Shown: positions 50,778-63,958 of the stretch, one piece after another
Numbering within the stretch: position 1 is the first letter of the stretch
Layout: each line of letters starts with the position of its first letter
Assembly: GCA_029059705.1 (NCBI GenBank)
Contig: JAIDVM010000015.1
Span: forward strand, 1 to 64,000
From: Clostridia bacterium
Lineage (GTDB): Bacteria; Bacillota; Clostridia; Christensenellales; Borkfalkiaceae
Direction: 5' to 3'
DNA: 64,000 bases
Position numbers and translations under genes: made by a program
Notes under the pieces: generated by a model
Told to the model about the DNA's origin: nothing
Database searches by the model: none
The model's input: the letters and a program-made list of their open reading frames with translations, nothing else

Positions 50778-51929
50778 TCAGTTTGTAATTTTTTTCAGCG
50801 TCACTACGCAATAAGCCGCAATCCCCAAGCCCTCGCCAACAAAGCCGAGGTGCTCGCACGTGCCCGCGGCAACCGCACAGCTTTCCTTCGGCAAGCCGCA
50901 GATTTTGCTCAAATTTTCAACCATTTCGTCAATGTGCGGCGCAAGCTTCGGCTTTTCGGCCTGCACCGTTACCGAAACGTTCCCCGCCGTATATCCCGCG
51001 GCTTTTACCGTTTCCATTACCTTTAAAAGCAGCTTTCCGCTGTCCGCACCCGCAAATTCGGGCGAGGTATCGGGGAAGTAGTGCCCTATGTCCTTTAAGC
51101 CAGCCGCCGAGAGAAAGGCGTCCATCACCGCGTGAAAAATTACGTCGCCGTCGCTGTGCGCAATCAGGCCCTTATCGCACGCAATTCGCACTCCCGCAAG
51201 CGTAACAAAGTTCCCCTCGCCAAAGCAATGCACGTCCGCGCCAATCCCCGCGCGGTCAAATTCCCCGCAACATATGGCGGGGTTTTCGCTCTTAAAGTCG
51301 GTTTTATAGGTCAGCTTAACGTTGCCCTCGTCGCCCTCGATAAGGCGGGGAGGCGCAATAAAATCACCGTAAACCGCGCTGTCGTCGGTGTAAACCTTGT
51401 CGCCCGCCAAAGAGTAAGCGCGGCGGATATCCTCGGTCAAAAACCCTTGCGGCGTCTGCACGCGGAAAAGGCTGTCGCGGTCTAACCGCTCGGTTATTTC
51501 GCCCAGCCTTCCGAAAACGGCGGTGTCGGTAAACTTAATCGCCGCCACGCCGCTGCCGAATTTTTTGACGGAATCAATGCAATCGAGAATAATTGACTTT
51601 TGCACAAAGGGCCGCGCCCCGTCGTGAATTAAAACAATGTCGCCCGAAATTTCATTAAGCGCGTTTTTCACGCTTTCGGTGCGCGTTTTTCCGCCGCGCA
51701 CAACCTTGAAGCCAAACGGCTTGCACAGCGCCGAAATTTCTTTAAAGTCCTCTTTAGAGGAAGTAACCGCAACCTCGTCTATTTCGGGAATTGCGAATTT
51801 TTTTAAGGTGTGATAAAGCGCGGGCGCGCCGTAAAGGGGGGCTAAAAGCTTGTTTTTGCCAAAGCCCGCGCGTTCGCCCTTGCCCGCCGCGCATATAATT
51901 ACGCTTACTTTTCCGTTCATTTCTGCCAC
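50778..51929 (-). CDS. ispDF: Bifunctional IspD-IspF (MEP-pathway isoprenoid synthesis)
   Basis: Two enzymes of the non-mevalonate pathway in one 383-residue chain. IspD, residues about 1-220 (cytidylyltransferase: CAAGKGERAGFGKNK, LIHDGARPFV, VQTPQGF), makes CDP-methylerythritol. IspF, about 226-383 (GIGADVHCFGEGNFVTLAGV, AHSDGDVIFHAVMDAFL, AEKPKLAPHI), makes the cyclodiphosphate. Metal ligands Asp and His of IspF are present. The start may be GTG at 51929 or ATG at 51920 (MNGKVSVIICA); neither has a strong SD. Fusion is well known in Proteobacteria and less usual in Firmicutes. Confidence 0.94.
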   Translation of the reverse strand: MAEMNGKVSVIICAAGKGERAGFGKNKLLAPLYGAPALYHTLKKFAIPEIDEVAVTSSKEDFKEISALCKPFGFKVVRGGKTRTESVKNALNEISGDIVLIHDGARPFVQKSIILDCIDSVKKFGSGVAAIKFTDTAVFGRLGEITERLDRDSLFRVQTPQGFLTEDIRRAYSLAGDKVYTDDSAVYGDFIAPPRLIEGDEGNVKLTYKTDFKSENPAICCGEFDRAGIGADVHCFGEGNFVTLAGVRIACDKGLIAHSDGDVIFHAVMDAFLSAAGLKDIGHYFPDTSPEFAGADSGKLLLKVMETVKAAGYTAGNVSVTVQAEKPKLAPHIDEMVENLSKICGLPKESCAVAAGTCEHLGFVGEGLGIAAYCVVTLKKITN

Positions 51930-51932
51930 GCT

Positions 51933-52178
51933 TTAATTTTCTATTATTTCGTAAAGGGAGGAAGCCTCGTCCTTTTTAACCGTTTCCTTAATGTTCAAAA
52001 TGCGGAACTTAACCGAACCGCCCGTAAATTGCAGCTCGCACTCGTCGCCGGTTTTTATCCGGTGGGCGGGCTTAACTTCTTTGCCGTTTATCAAAACTTT
52101 TCCCTTTTCGCAAGCCTCTTTCGACAGCGTGCGGCGCTTTAAAATGCGCGATACTTTTAAAAATTTATCGATTCTCAT
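51933..52178 (-). CDS. rqcP: S4-domain ribosome quality-control protein RqcP (Hsp15-like)
   Basis: 81 residues, a single S4 RNA-binding domain: MRIDKFLKVSRILKRRTLSK, then GKVLINGKEVKPAHRIKTGD. This is the Bacillus YabO/RqcP type, which works with RqcH to add alanine tails to stalled nascent chains. I take the ATG at 52178; the frame is open to 52265, but the extra residues do not look like the family. It lies three bases before ispDF. RqcH is not in the window. Confidence 0.9.
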   Translation of the reverse strand: MRIDKFLKVSRILKRRTLSKEACEKGKVLINGKEVKPAHRIKTGDECELQFTGGSVKFRILNIKETVKKDEASSLYEIIEN

Positions 52179-52205
52179 AATTTTTTCAAATGCGGTTAAA
52201 AACCG

Positions 52206-52509
52206 TTGACAAAATTTTTTTGTTTGTTTATAATGATAGACTGAATTAAAATGCGATTTCTGCACCGTTCAAGCGCTTTTCGGGCGGTTTTCGGGGCAAA
52301 AATCCGACATTTTCCGCTCAAATCACCTAAATATTATACATTATATTATTTAATTTGTAAAGAGCGCGCGCAAAAAATTTTAAAACCCGAAAAAATTTTC
52401 GGGACAAGCAATGGTAATATCGATTTTTTCCGGTGAAAAGATATACACGGATAATCGCCAAATATACAAATAAAGGCGACCTGAAAAGGCAAAAGGAGTT
52501 TATCGTTTA
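52206..52509 (+). promoter_or_regulatory. Perfect rpoBC promoter and long 5' leader
   Basis: TTGACA (52206-52211), 17-base spacer, TATAAT (52229-52234). About 270 bases follow before rpoB, including a CCCGAAAA/TTTTCGGG hairpin near 52386-52403 and AT-rich stretches that could hold a second promoter. The genes rplKAJL, which usually precede rpoB, are not here, so rpoBC has its own control. AAGGAG at 52493-52498 is the SD. Confidence 0.8.
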
Positions 52510-55500
52510 ATGAATTTACCAATTCACAAGTATGGCAAAACCGAGAGAAGAAAATTCGGTAAAATAAACGAAGTAATCGACATTCCCGACCTCGTAGAGA
52601 TTCAGAAGGCGAGCTACAATTCGTTTATTAAAGAGGGCATCGACGAAGTCTTCGAAGACTTTATGCCCATAACCGACTATTCCGACCACTACGAGCTGTA
52701 TTTCCTCAATCATTGGTTTGACGAAAAGCCCAAGTACGACGAAAAGGAGTGCCGCAACCGCGACGCTACCTACGCGCTTCCCATGCACGTAACCGTAAGG
52801 CTTGTCAACAAGGTTAAGGACGAAGTAATAGACCAGCCCGTGTTTATGGGGGATATTCCTCTCATGACCGATTCGGGTTCGTTTATCATAAACGGCGCCG
52901 AGCGCGTAATCGTATCCCAGCTCGTGCGTTCCCCCGGCGTTTACAACGCTTCCACGCGCGACAAGACGGGCAAGGAAATTTACGGCACTACCGTAATCCC
53001 CAACCGCGGCGCGTGGTTAGAGCTCGAGCAGGACGCTCAGGGCGTTTTGTGGGTGCACGTCGACAGAAAGCGCAAGCTTTGCGCAACCGTACTTCTCCGC
53101 GCCCTCGGCTTCGGTTCCGATAGGTCGCTTTTAGACTTGTTCGCAAACGACAAAATGATTGAAAACACCATCGCAAAGGACACCACCAAATCCGAAAGCG
53201 ACGGACTTATCGAGCTTTATAGAAGGTTGCGCCCCGGCGAAGTCCCCACCGAAGCTTCGGTTAGGCAGCACCTTACAAACCTCTTTTTCGACCCGCGCCG
53301 TTACGACGTGGTAAAAGTCGGCAGATACAAGTTCAACAAAAAGCTCAATCTTGCATACAGACTTCCCGGCTGCAAGCTCGCCGACGATATCGTCAACCCC
53401 GAAACGGGCGAAATTATGGCGCACGCGGGCGAAATCGTTTCCGAAGCTAAGGCTATCGAAATGCAGGATTGCGGCATAAACGAAGTGTTCGTGCTCGTTT
53501 CCGACCCCGCGCAGGGCGAAATCAGACATAAAATAATCGCAAACAACACCGTAAACTTCTCCGCCGTTTCAAACAAGCCGAGAAAAGCTTTCGGACTTTT
53601 GCCCACGATTTATTATCCCAACTTCAAGTTCATGCAGCAGCTTGCCGAAGAATGTAAATCCGCAAAGCCCGAAGAAGTCGCGCTAAAATATATCGACGAA
53701 ATCAACTCCATTTACTACGTTGCGGAAACCCCCGAAACGGAGGACGAAAAGCCCGAGGACAAGAAGAACAGAGAAAAGCGCAAAGAGCTTCGCGTTAAGT
53801 TCGTAACCGCTTGCCAAAAGTTTAACGAGCTCTTGTTGTCCGACAGAGTTGAGTTCGAAGAGGACGAAAAGAAGATAATCAAGCCCGTAATCGAAAAGCT
53901 CAACCACAAGCACATCACGGTCGACGATATCGTCGCGGCAATCTCCACCAATATCGACCTGCAATACGGCATCGGCACTATTGACAACATCGACCACTTA
54001 GGCAACCGCCGCGTGCGTTCGGTTGGCGAGCTTTTGCAAAACCAGCTCCGCATAGGTATCGCAAGGCTCGAAAAGCTCATCAAAGAGCGCATGGCAACGC
54101 AGGACGCAATGGAAGTAACCCCTTCGGGTTTGGTAAACGTGCGCCCCGTTTCGGCGGTTATCCGCGAATTCTTCGGCTCTTCCCAGCTCTCGCAGTTCAT
54201 GGACCAGACAAACCCCGCGGCAGAACTTACGCACAAGCGCAAGCTTTCCGCGCTCGGCCCCGGCGGCTTAAACCGCGACAGAGCCACCTTCGAAGTGCGC
54301 GACGTTCACCACTCGCACTACGGCAGGCTTTGCCCTATCGAAACCCCCGAAGGTCAAAACATAGGTCTTATTTCCTCGCTTGCAACCTTCTCCAAGGTAA
54401 ACGAATACGGCTTTATCATGAGTCCTTACAGAAAGGTAGAGCATAAGTACGACGCCGAGGGCAAGGTTATCGAAACAATCGTAACCGACCACGTCGACTA
54501 TCTTACCGCCGACGAAGAGGACAGATATATCGTCGCTCAGGCTAACGAGCCTTTGGACGAAAACAACCACTTTATAAACGACCACATCGGCTGCCGCCAC
54601 CGCGACTTGATTACGCAGTACACGGCGGACAAAATGGACTATATGGACGTAAGCCCCAAGCAGCTCGTTTCGGTTGCAACGGCGCTTATTCCCTTCCTTG
54701 AAAACGACGACACCAACCGCGCGCTCATGGGCTCGAACATGCAAAGACAAGCCGTTCCCCTCATGAAGACCGAAAGCGCAATCGTCGCAACGGGTATCGA
54801 GGGCGCAATCGCGCGCGACAGCGGCGTTATGGTTCGCGCAAAGAACGCGGGCGTTGCCGTGGGAGTTGCTTCCGACTTAATCAAAATCCGCGAGGACAGC
54901 GGCTTTATATCGGAATACCCCTTAAAGAAATTCGAACGCTCCAATCAGGGCACCTGCCTCAACCAGCGCCCCCTCATCAACACGGGCGACAGAGTTGAAG
55001 CGGGCGAAATAATCGCCGACGGTCCCGCCACCAACAACGGCGAGCTTGCGCTCGGCAAAAACATATTAATAGGCTACATGGAGTGGGAAGGCTACAACTA
55101 CGAGGACGCTATTCTCATTTCCGAAAAACTCGTTCAGGACGACGTGTTCACTTCCATTCATATCGAAGAGCACGAAACCGAAGCGCGCGACACCAAGCTC
55201 GGCGCCGAAGAAATCACGCGCGATATTCCCAACGTTTCCGAGGACGCGCTTAAAGATTTGGACGCCGACGGCATTATCCGCGTCGGCGCCGAAGTCCAGC
55301 CCGGCGACATATTGGTCGGCAAGGTAACCCCCAAGGGCGAAACCGAGCTCACACCCGAAGAAAGGCTTTTAAGAGCAATATTCGGCGAAAAGGCAAGGGA
55401 AGTAAGGGATACCTCCTTAAAGGTTCCCCACGGCGAAGGCGGCATAGTCGTCGACGTAAAGGTGTTCACCCGCGAAAACAAGGACGAGCTTTCCCCCGGC

Positions 55501-56586
55501 GTTTCAAAGCTGGTGCGCGTATATATCGCGCAAAAGCGTAAAATTCAGGTCGGCGACAAAATGGCGGGACGCCACGGCAACAAGGGCGTTATTTCCCGCG
55601 TGCTTCCCCAGTCGGATATGCCCTTCCTTGCGGACGGCACGCCCCTTCAAATCGTTTTAAACCCCCTCGGCGTTCCTTCGCGTATGAATATCGGACAGGT
55701 GCTCGAAGTGCATTTGGGGCTTGTCTGCAAGCAGCTCGGCTGGAAGATTGCAACCCCCGTATTCGACGGCGCAACCGAGCAGGACATTAAAAAGTTATTC
55801 CTTGAAAACAACATCGTCAACCCCGAAGGCAAGGTAGACGGCAAAATTCAGGTTTATGACGGACGTACGGGCGAACCCTTCGAAAACAGGGTAACCGTCG
55901 GCGTGCAGTACATGATTAAACTGATTCACCTTGTCGACGACAAAATTCACGCGCGTTCGATAGGCCCTTACAGTTTGGTAACGCAGCAGCCCCTCGGCGG
56001 TAAAGCGCAGTTCGGCGGACAGCGTTTCGGCGAAATGGAAGTCTGGGCGCTCGAAGCTTACGGCGCGGCGCATATTTTGCAGGAAATCTTAACCGTTAAA
56101 TCGGACGATATCGTGGGCCGTGTAAAAACCTACGAAAGCATCGTAAAGGGCAACAACATTTCCGAGCCGGGCATTCCCGAAGCGTTTAAGGTGCTCTTAA
56201 AAGAATTGCAGTCGCTTGCGCTCGACGTAAAAGTGCTCACGGAAAGCGGCGAAGAACTCGTTATCCGCGAGCTTGACGACGACGATGAAACCATTCCCAC
56301 CGCCCGCCAGCGCGAGGCGCAGGAACAGGAAAGCAAAATCCCCGAAGTCGAATTCGATATCACAAAGCACCGCGACGAAGACGAGGACGACGACCTCGAC
56401 GAACCTATTTCTATATTCGACAACGACGAGGACGAGGACTTTGCGGGTAAAGAGCTGTTCGGCGACGACGACATGGACGACTTCGGCGACGACGACGAAC
56501 TTGACGACAAATACACTCTCTTTGACGAAGACGAGGACGGCGACGATTTAGGCGACCTTCTCGGCGGCGACGAGGATAAGGAATAA
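52510..56586 (+). CDS. rpoB: RNA polymerase beta subunit, with acidic C-terminal tail
   Basis: Catalytic-core subunit, 1,358 residues against about 1,190 in Bacillus. The rifampicin pocket is intact ([29 protein letters not shown]), as are the [12 protein letters not shown] motif and [14 protein letters not shown]. Two lineage features: an insertion of about 50-65 charged residues near 406-460 (starts [15 protein letters not shown]), and a tail from about 1255 made almost wholly of Asp and Glu, e.g. [20 protein letters not shown]. The tail is probably disordered and may contact sigma or NusA, or mimic nucleic acid. SD AAGGAG. Confidence 0.97.
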   Translation: MNLPIHKYGKTERRKFGKINEVIDIPDLVEIQKASYNSFIKEGIDEVFEDFMPITDYSDHYELYFLNHWFDEKPKYDEKECRNRDATYALPMHVTVRLVNKVKDEVIDQPVFMGDIPLMTDSGSFIINGAERVIVSQLVRSPGVYNASTRDKTGKEIYGTTVIPNRGAWLELEQDAQGVLWVHVDRKRKLCATVLLRALGFGSDRSLLDLFANDKMIENTIAKDTTKSESDGLIELYRRLRPGEVPTEASVRQHLTNLFFDPRRYDVVKVGRYKFNKKLNLAYRLPGCKLADDIVNPETGEIMAHAGEIVSEAKAIEMQDCGINEVFVLVSDPAQGEIRHKIIANNTVNFSAVSNKPRKAFGLLPTIYYPNFKFMQQLAEECKSAKPEEVALKYIDEINSIYYVAETPETEDEKPEDKKNREKRKELRVKFVTACQKFNELLLSDRVEFEEDEKKIIKPVIEKLNHKHITVDDIVAAISTNIDLQYGIGTIDNIDHLGNRRVRSVGELLQNQLRIGIARLEKLIKERMATQDAMEVTPSGLVNVRPVSAVIREFFGSSQLSQFMDQTNPAAELTHKRKLSALGPGGLNRDRATFEVRDVHHSHYGRLCPIETPEGQNIGLISSLATFSKVNEYGFIMSPYRKVEHKYDAEGKVIETIVTDHVDYLTADEEDRYIVAQANEPLDENNHFINDHIGCRHRDLITQYTADKMDYMDVSPKQLVSVATALIPFLENDDTNRALMGSNMQRQAVPLMKTESAIVATGIEGAIARDSGVMVRAKNAGVAVGVASDLIKIREDSGFISEYPLKKFERSNQGTCLNQRPLINTGDRVEAGEIIADGPATNNGELALGKNILIGYMEWEGYNYEDAILISEKLVQDDVFTSIHIEEHETEARDTKLGAEEITRDIPNVSEDALKDLDADGIIRVGAEVQPGDILVGKVTPKGETELTPEERLLRAIFGEKAREVRDTSLKVPHGEGGIVVDVKVFTRENKDELSPGVSKLVRVYIAQKRKIQVGDKMAGRHGNKGVISRVLPQSDMPFLADGTPLQIVLNPLGVPSRMNIGQVLEVHLGLVCKQLGWKIATPVFDGATEQDIKKLFLENNIVNPEGKVDGKIQVYDGRTGEPFENRVTVGVQYMIKLIHLVDDKIHARSIGPYSLVTQQPLGGKAQFGGQRFGEMEVWALEAYGAAHILQEILTVKSDDIVGRVKTYESIVKGNNISEPGIPEAFKVLLKELQSLALDVKVLTESGEELVIRELDDDDETIPTARQREAQEQESKIPEVEFDITKHRDEDEDDDLDEPISIFDNDEDEDFAGKELFGDDDMDDFGDDDELDDKYTLFDEDEDGDDLGDLLGGDEDKE

Positions 56587-56601
56587 GGGAGGTAAAGTAT
56601 A

Positions 56602-60279
<3,678 letters not shown>

Positions 60280-60296
60280 AAAATACGATAAAAATA

Positions 60297-60330
60297 CCCG
60301 CCGCGGAATTTTCCGCGGCGGGCGTTTTTT
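60297..60330. terminator. Terminator of rpoBC
   Basis: CCCGCCGCGGAA pairs with TTCCGCGGCGGG, then CGTTTTTTT. It lies between convergent rpoC and popT. Confidence 0.94.
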
Positions 60331-60343
60331 TATTAAAAATTGC

Positions 60344-61291
60344 TCAATTTTCGTTAATTTTTTCAGACGGCTGTGCCGGATTTTCCATAATTTGTACGGA
60401 TTTTTCCATATGTTTTTTCATTTTTGCCTCTAAAACGGCGGTTAAGGCAAAGCTTGCAATCGCGCCCGCAACCGCCAAAATCACCCCCACCGATATGTGC
60501 ACGGCGTTTAAAGAGGAAAGCGTAAAATCGGGGAAATTTCCGTCATAAGTCAACAAAATAGCGGGCAAAGAGCCTATTACAAACCCGAAAATCGCCCAAA
60601 ACGTACCGCGCGGAAACCTTTTCATGAACAGCTTCATAAGTTTGGCAATGCTGAAAAAACCTATTAAAATTCCCGCCGCAACCAGCGCCAAAACCAAAAC
60701 CGAGTGCCCGAAATTTGTTGTAAGTGCGGTTACAGTATTCAAAATCGGCGTGTAATAACCGAAAATCATTAACAGCATAGAGCCGCTTACGCCGGGCACA
60801 ACCAGCGCGCACGAGGCAACCGCGCCCACCAAAATCAGCACAAAATACCCCCAAACGGGCATAGTTTCGCTTAAATCTGCTTCTCCGAGCGCGGGAATAA
60901 AGCAAATTCCCACAACCGCCGCAAGCGGAATTAACACGGAAATTATATTAATTTTTTTAAAGCCGTTTTTTAATCCGTCCTTAAAAAGCTTGGGCACGCC
61001 GCCCAGCATAAGCCCGAAAAACAGCATAACCGTGGGGAAGGGGGCTACCTCGAAAAGCAGTTTTAAGGGGTAAAAAATAGCCGCAAGCGCGCAAATTGCG
61101 CCCAAAGCAATGGGCAGCAAAAAGAAAAAACTGTTTTTAAAGTCCTTGCGCAAATCGCTTATTGCGTTTATAAGCTTGTCGTAAATATTGCATAAAACGG
61201 CGATTGTGCCGCCGCTTACTCCGGGAATAATCATCGCCGCGCCTATAACCGCGCCGATACCGAATTTTTTAAAAAAATCTTTAACTTTCAT
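60344..61291 (-). CDS. popT: Polyprenyl-phosphate transporter PopT (DUF368)
   Basis: Recycles undecaprenyl phosphate across the membrane for cell-wall and glycan synthesis, as reported for DUF368 proteins. About nine helices. The duplicated motif appears as IPGVSGGTIAVLCNIYDKLI and VVPGVSGSMLLMIFGYY, the two reentrant halves of the fold. I take the ATG at 61291 (MKVKDFFKKFGIG), 315 residues; the frame is open to 61330, but that region is the promoter. No SD, and the ATG is about ten bases past the -10, so leaderless translation is likely. Confidence 0.9.
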   Translation of the reverse strand: MKVKDFFKKFGIGAVIGAAMIIPGVSGGTIAVLCNIYDKLINAISDLRKDFKNSFFFLLPIALGAICALAAIFYPLKLLFEVAPFPTVMLFFGLMLGGVPKLFKDGLKNGFKKINIISVLIPLAAVVGICFIPALGEADLSETMPVWGYFVLILVGAVASCALVVPGVSGSMLLMIFGYYTPILNTVTALTTNFGHSVLVLALVAAGILIGFFSIAKLMKLFMKRFPRGTFWAIFGFVIGSLPAILLTYDGNFPDFTLSSLNAVHISVGVILAVAGAIASFALTAVLEAKMKKHMEKSVQIMENPAQPSEKINEN

Positions 61292-61301
61292 TTTGAACTT
61301 A

Positions 61302-61330
61302 ATTATATTAAAATTATATACTTCTGTCAA
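61302..61330 (-). promoter_or_regulatory. Perfect sigma-A promoter of popT
   Basis: Minus-strand TTGACA (61330-61325), 17-base spacer, TATAAT (61307-61302). Confidence 0.9.
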
Positions 61331-61350
61331 CGCAAAAATTCATTACAACA

Positions 61351-61380
61351 AAAAACCGCGGGCAAACCGTTTACCCGCGG
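61351..61380 (-). terminator. Terminator of the epimerase-EFR1 operon
   Basis: CCGCGGG/CCCGCGG stem (61356-61362, 61374-61380), followed on the minus strand by TTTTT. Confidence 0.8.
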
Positions 61381-61385
61381 AAATT

Positions 61386-62396
61386 TCAGTTTAAAATATA
61401 ATCGTTCACGTCAATGCCCGCTTCTTTAAGCCGCTTGTCGCTCTCTTTATAATACTTTTTATAAAGCCTGTAAATTCCCTTGGCGTGTTTTTGAACGTAG
61501 GGGAAGGGCAGCTCTTCGTTTTTAACAAGCTCGTTAAGGCGGTAGCTTCCGTTTACCTTCCAGAATTTGAACACGCCGACTTTAACCGCATCCTTGGGGC
61601 AGTTGAACGCGCAGCCCATGCAAAGCACGCACTTGTGCCCGAATTTGTATTTTCCGTCTTCAAGCGTTATGTTGTTTTCGGGGCATATTTTTGCGCACAA
61701 TCCGCAGTTTACGCACTTTTTCTTGTCCACCTTAAAGGCGGTGCCGTGAACGTGCGCAAATTTTTGTTCAATCCAGCCTATGGGCGCAAACCACATAGTT
61801 TCGATAAACGGTTTTTTAACCTTTTCGCGCTTTCCCGCAATCAGCTCGCGGCAGTTTAAATCCACTAAGGCGTGCGTGTAAATCCACATATGCTTAGCCA
61901 TTTCGTCGCGGTGGCGGTAAATCATGTTATACGGCATAACAAAGTGCCGTTCCATTTGCACGTCGTAGCCTTTTTTGGTTAAAATTTTAATGCACTTCTG
62001 CGAGGAGCAGTCGTTTACGTGCAAGCCCTCGCCCGACGACTTAAATATGAACGCGCGTTTTCTTTCGCCGTTTTTAAGCGCGGGCAGCCTTTTGCAAAGC
62101 TTAACGATAGGCTCGGGCGCGCAAAATGCGTGAATGGGATACCCCACGCCCACAATGTCGTAACCGTCGGGCATGGGCAGCTTTCCGCTTTTTTCGGAAA
62201 CGCGGTAAATGTCTACCTTAGTGCCCAAATTGTATTCCCCGCCCTGCGTTTCGGCTTGGGCAATCTGCTCTTCGGTGTTTTTAATTAATTTTTCTTCCTG
62301 TTCGTTTACGGGATTGTTTTCCAAAAATTTTTTATAAAGGTTTGCAACTGCAAGCGTGTTTCCCGTGCCCGAAAATACGTATAAAATTATTTTCAT
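61386..62396 (-). CDS. EFR1 family flavodoxin-ferredoxin fusion protein
   Basis: 336 residues. The N-terminal flavodoxin-like fold carries the FMN phosphate loop FSGTGNT. It is interrupted at about 28-60 by a Glu/Gln-rich helical insert and continues with VGVGYPIHAFCAPEPI. The C-terminal 2[4Fe-4S] ferredoxin part has CVNCGLCAKICPENNI and CVLCMGCAFNCP. A basic helical tail follows. EFR1 proteins are electron carriers of unknown partner in anaerobes. Its ATG overlaps the epimerase stop by four bases, so the epimerase-like protein is a likely partner. Confidence 0.92.
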   Translation of the reverse strand: MKIILYVFSGTGNTLAVANLYKKFLENNPVNEQEEKLIKNTEEQIAQAETQGGEYNLGTKVDIYRVSEKSGKLPMPDGYDIVGVGYPIHAFCAPEPIVKLCKRLPALKNGERKRAFIFKSSGEGLHVNDCSSQKCIKILTKKGYDVQMERHFVMPYNMIYRHRDEMAKHMWIYTHALVDLNCRELIAGKREKVKKPFIETMWFAPIGWIEQKFAHVHGTAFKVDKKKCVNCGLCAKICPENNITLEDGKYKFGHKCVLCMGCAFNCPKDAVKVGVFKFWKVNGSYRLNELVKNEELPFPYVQKHAKGIYRLYKKYYKESDKRLKEAGIDVNDYILN

Positions 62397-63958
62397 TTCT
62401 TTATAAAATCTTCCTCGTGTTCGGAAAGCGGATAGCTGTCGTAGATTTCCGACTTGTCGTGACTGTCGAAATAAACCTGACCGTAAAAGGGGATGTCGGC
62501 AACAGCGCCGTACTTCCAGGGCTTAGGTTCGCAGCAATGCGGGCACCAATAGCCGCCCTTTAACACGGTGTAAGGGTTAAGGGCAAATTCGTGCCCCTCG
62601 CGGCACTTCCACATGACCTTTTCGTAAAGGTTTCCCGCTTCGTAAATTTTATTAAGGCACTTTCCGCCGCGGAAAGCCGCCGCTTGCTGTAAGTCCGCAA
62701 GCGTTAAACAATTTAACGGCTTGCTTTCGTCGTAGCCGTGGTCTAACAAAAGCGGCTTTGCGTTTTCTTTCTTTTTAAGCGCCTCGTAATCGATTTTTTC
62801 GCCGTTTTCAGTTTTTCCTTCGCATAAAAGGTTGTAATCGTTCCACTTTAAAGGGATTTTGTTATAAGCTTCCCTGCCGCCGAAAAACGCTTTAATTCTG
62901 CCTTCTTTGTCGTGCTTTAACCAATATTTGGGCGAGTTTGTGTTTTTAAACAGCCTTTTTATCGCGCATGCGGACAGGAAGGAAGAGGGCAAAATTGCGC
63001 CGAGCTTAAAATAGGCGTACTTTTTGGACATGCGCTTCCAATAACCGTTAAAGCTTTCGGTGCGGAAGTTTAATTTGTCGTTTAAAACGTCGCTGTCGTA
63101 AAACCAAACGCCGTGGAAGTTGCGCGCAATGTTCCAGTTGGGCTTAAAAAATTTCTTTGCGCTCTTGCCCATGAGGCGGAAGCCCGCGTCAATCGTTTCA
63201 AAGCCCGTAACGCGGCAGCACTCGCCGCCGCCGATGTTGTAAATTTCGTTCCAAAAACCGTTAAGCTCGCCCTTTTCGTCGCGCTCGACAAGGTGGCGGC
63301 ACAAAATTCCGCTGTCAACGTCGGTTGCCCATTCCAGCGCGCAGTTCCACGAGGTGTGGAACATAAGCCCGTCCTTCATGTTGTTGGCGAACATGTACTT
63401 GTGCAAAACCGCCGTTTGTCTTAAAGACACAAAGCGTTTAAGCCCGCTTTCCAAAACGTATTTTTCGGCTTTGAGCTTATACATCGAATAAACGTCGTAA
63501 TCGCTCGAAATCATAGGGTCGCCAACCCGCCCCCAAATATGCGGATAAGCGCGGTGCCCGTACATTGCAACCGTGGCAATGTGCACGTAAGCAGGTTCAT
63601 TTTTAGCGCCGCCCGCCAATATGGCGTCAACTAAGTTTTTCGTGCCCAAAAAGTTGCTTTTATAAGTTCCGTCGGGGTCGTGGTCGGACTTGGGGGGGAT
63701 TAAAGAAGCGCAGTTAATAACGTAATCCGCGCCGTTTACAAGCTTTACGCAGTCGTCGTAGTGCCCTAAGTCGCCCTTGAAAGTAAAAACGCGGTCCTTG
63801 TATTTTTTTATGGTTTTTTTGACGAAGGAGGGGATAGCCTTTTCCTTGTCAAAGAGTATGCATCTTATTATATAATTTCCGTCGGATTCGAGGAGGCTTT
63901 TTAAAACCTCGCCGCCCATCGCGCCGGTTGCGCCCGTGAGGGCTATTATCTTACCCAT
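62393..63958 (-). CDS. NAD-dependent epimerase/dehydratase (extended SDR) with C-terminal zinc-ribbon-like extension
   Basis: 521 residues. The Rossmann start is IIALTGATGAMGGEVL, with Asp/Gly-rich GDLGHYDDCVKLV and the catalytic YSMYKLKAEKYV (Tyr-x3-Lys). The SDR part ends near 310. About 200 more residues follow, including WKCREGHEFALNPYTVLKGG and WCPHCC, a Cys/His pattern that could bind zinc. Substrate unknown. Upstream on the minus strand are TATAAT (63992-63987) and AAGGA ten bases before the ATG. It is the first gene of an operon with the EFR1 protein. The combination of SDR and flavodoxin-ferredoxin suggests a reductive reaction. Confidence 0.87.
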   Translation of the reverse strand: MGKIIALTGATGAMGGEVLKSLLESDGNYIIRCILFDKEKAIPSFVKKTIKKYKDRVFTFKGDLGHYDDCVKLVNGADYVINCASLIPPKSDHDPDGTYKSNFLGTKNLVDAILAGGAKNEPAYVHIATVAMYGHRAYPHIWGRVGDPMISSDYDVYSMYKLKAEKYVLESGLKRFVSLRQTAVLHKYMFANNMKDGLMFHTSWNCALEWATDVDSGILCRHLVERDEKGELNGFWNEIYNIGGGECCRVTGFETIDAGFRLMGKSAKKFFKPNWNIARNFHGVWFYDSDVLNDKLNFRTESFNGYWKRMSKKYAYFKLGAILPSSFLSACAIKRLFKNTNSPKYWLKHDKEGRIKAFFGGREAYNKIPLKWNDYNLLCEGKTENGEKIDYEALKKKENAKPLLLDHGYDESKPLNCLTLADLQQAAAFRGGKCLNKIYEAGNLYEKVMWKCREGHEFALNPYTVLKGGYWCPHCCEPKPWKYGAVADIPFYGQVYFDSHDKSEIYDSYPLSEHEEDFIKK

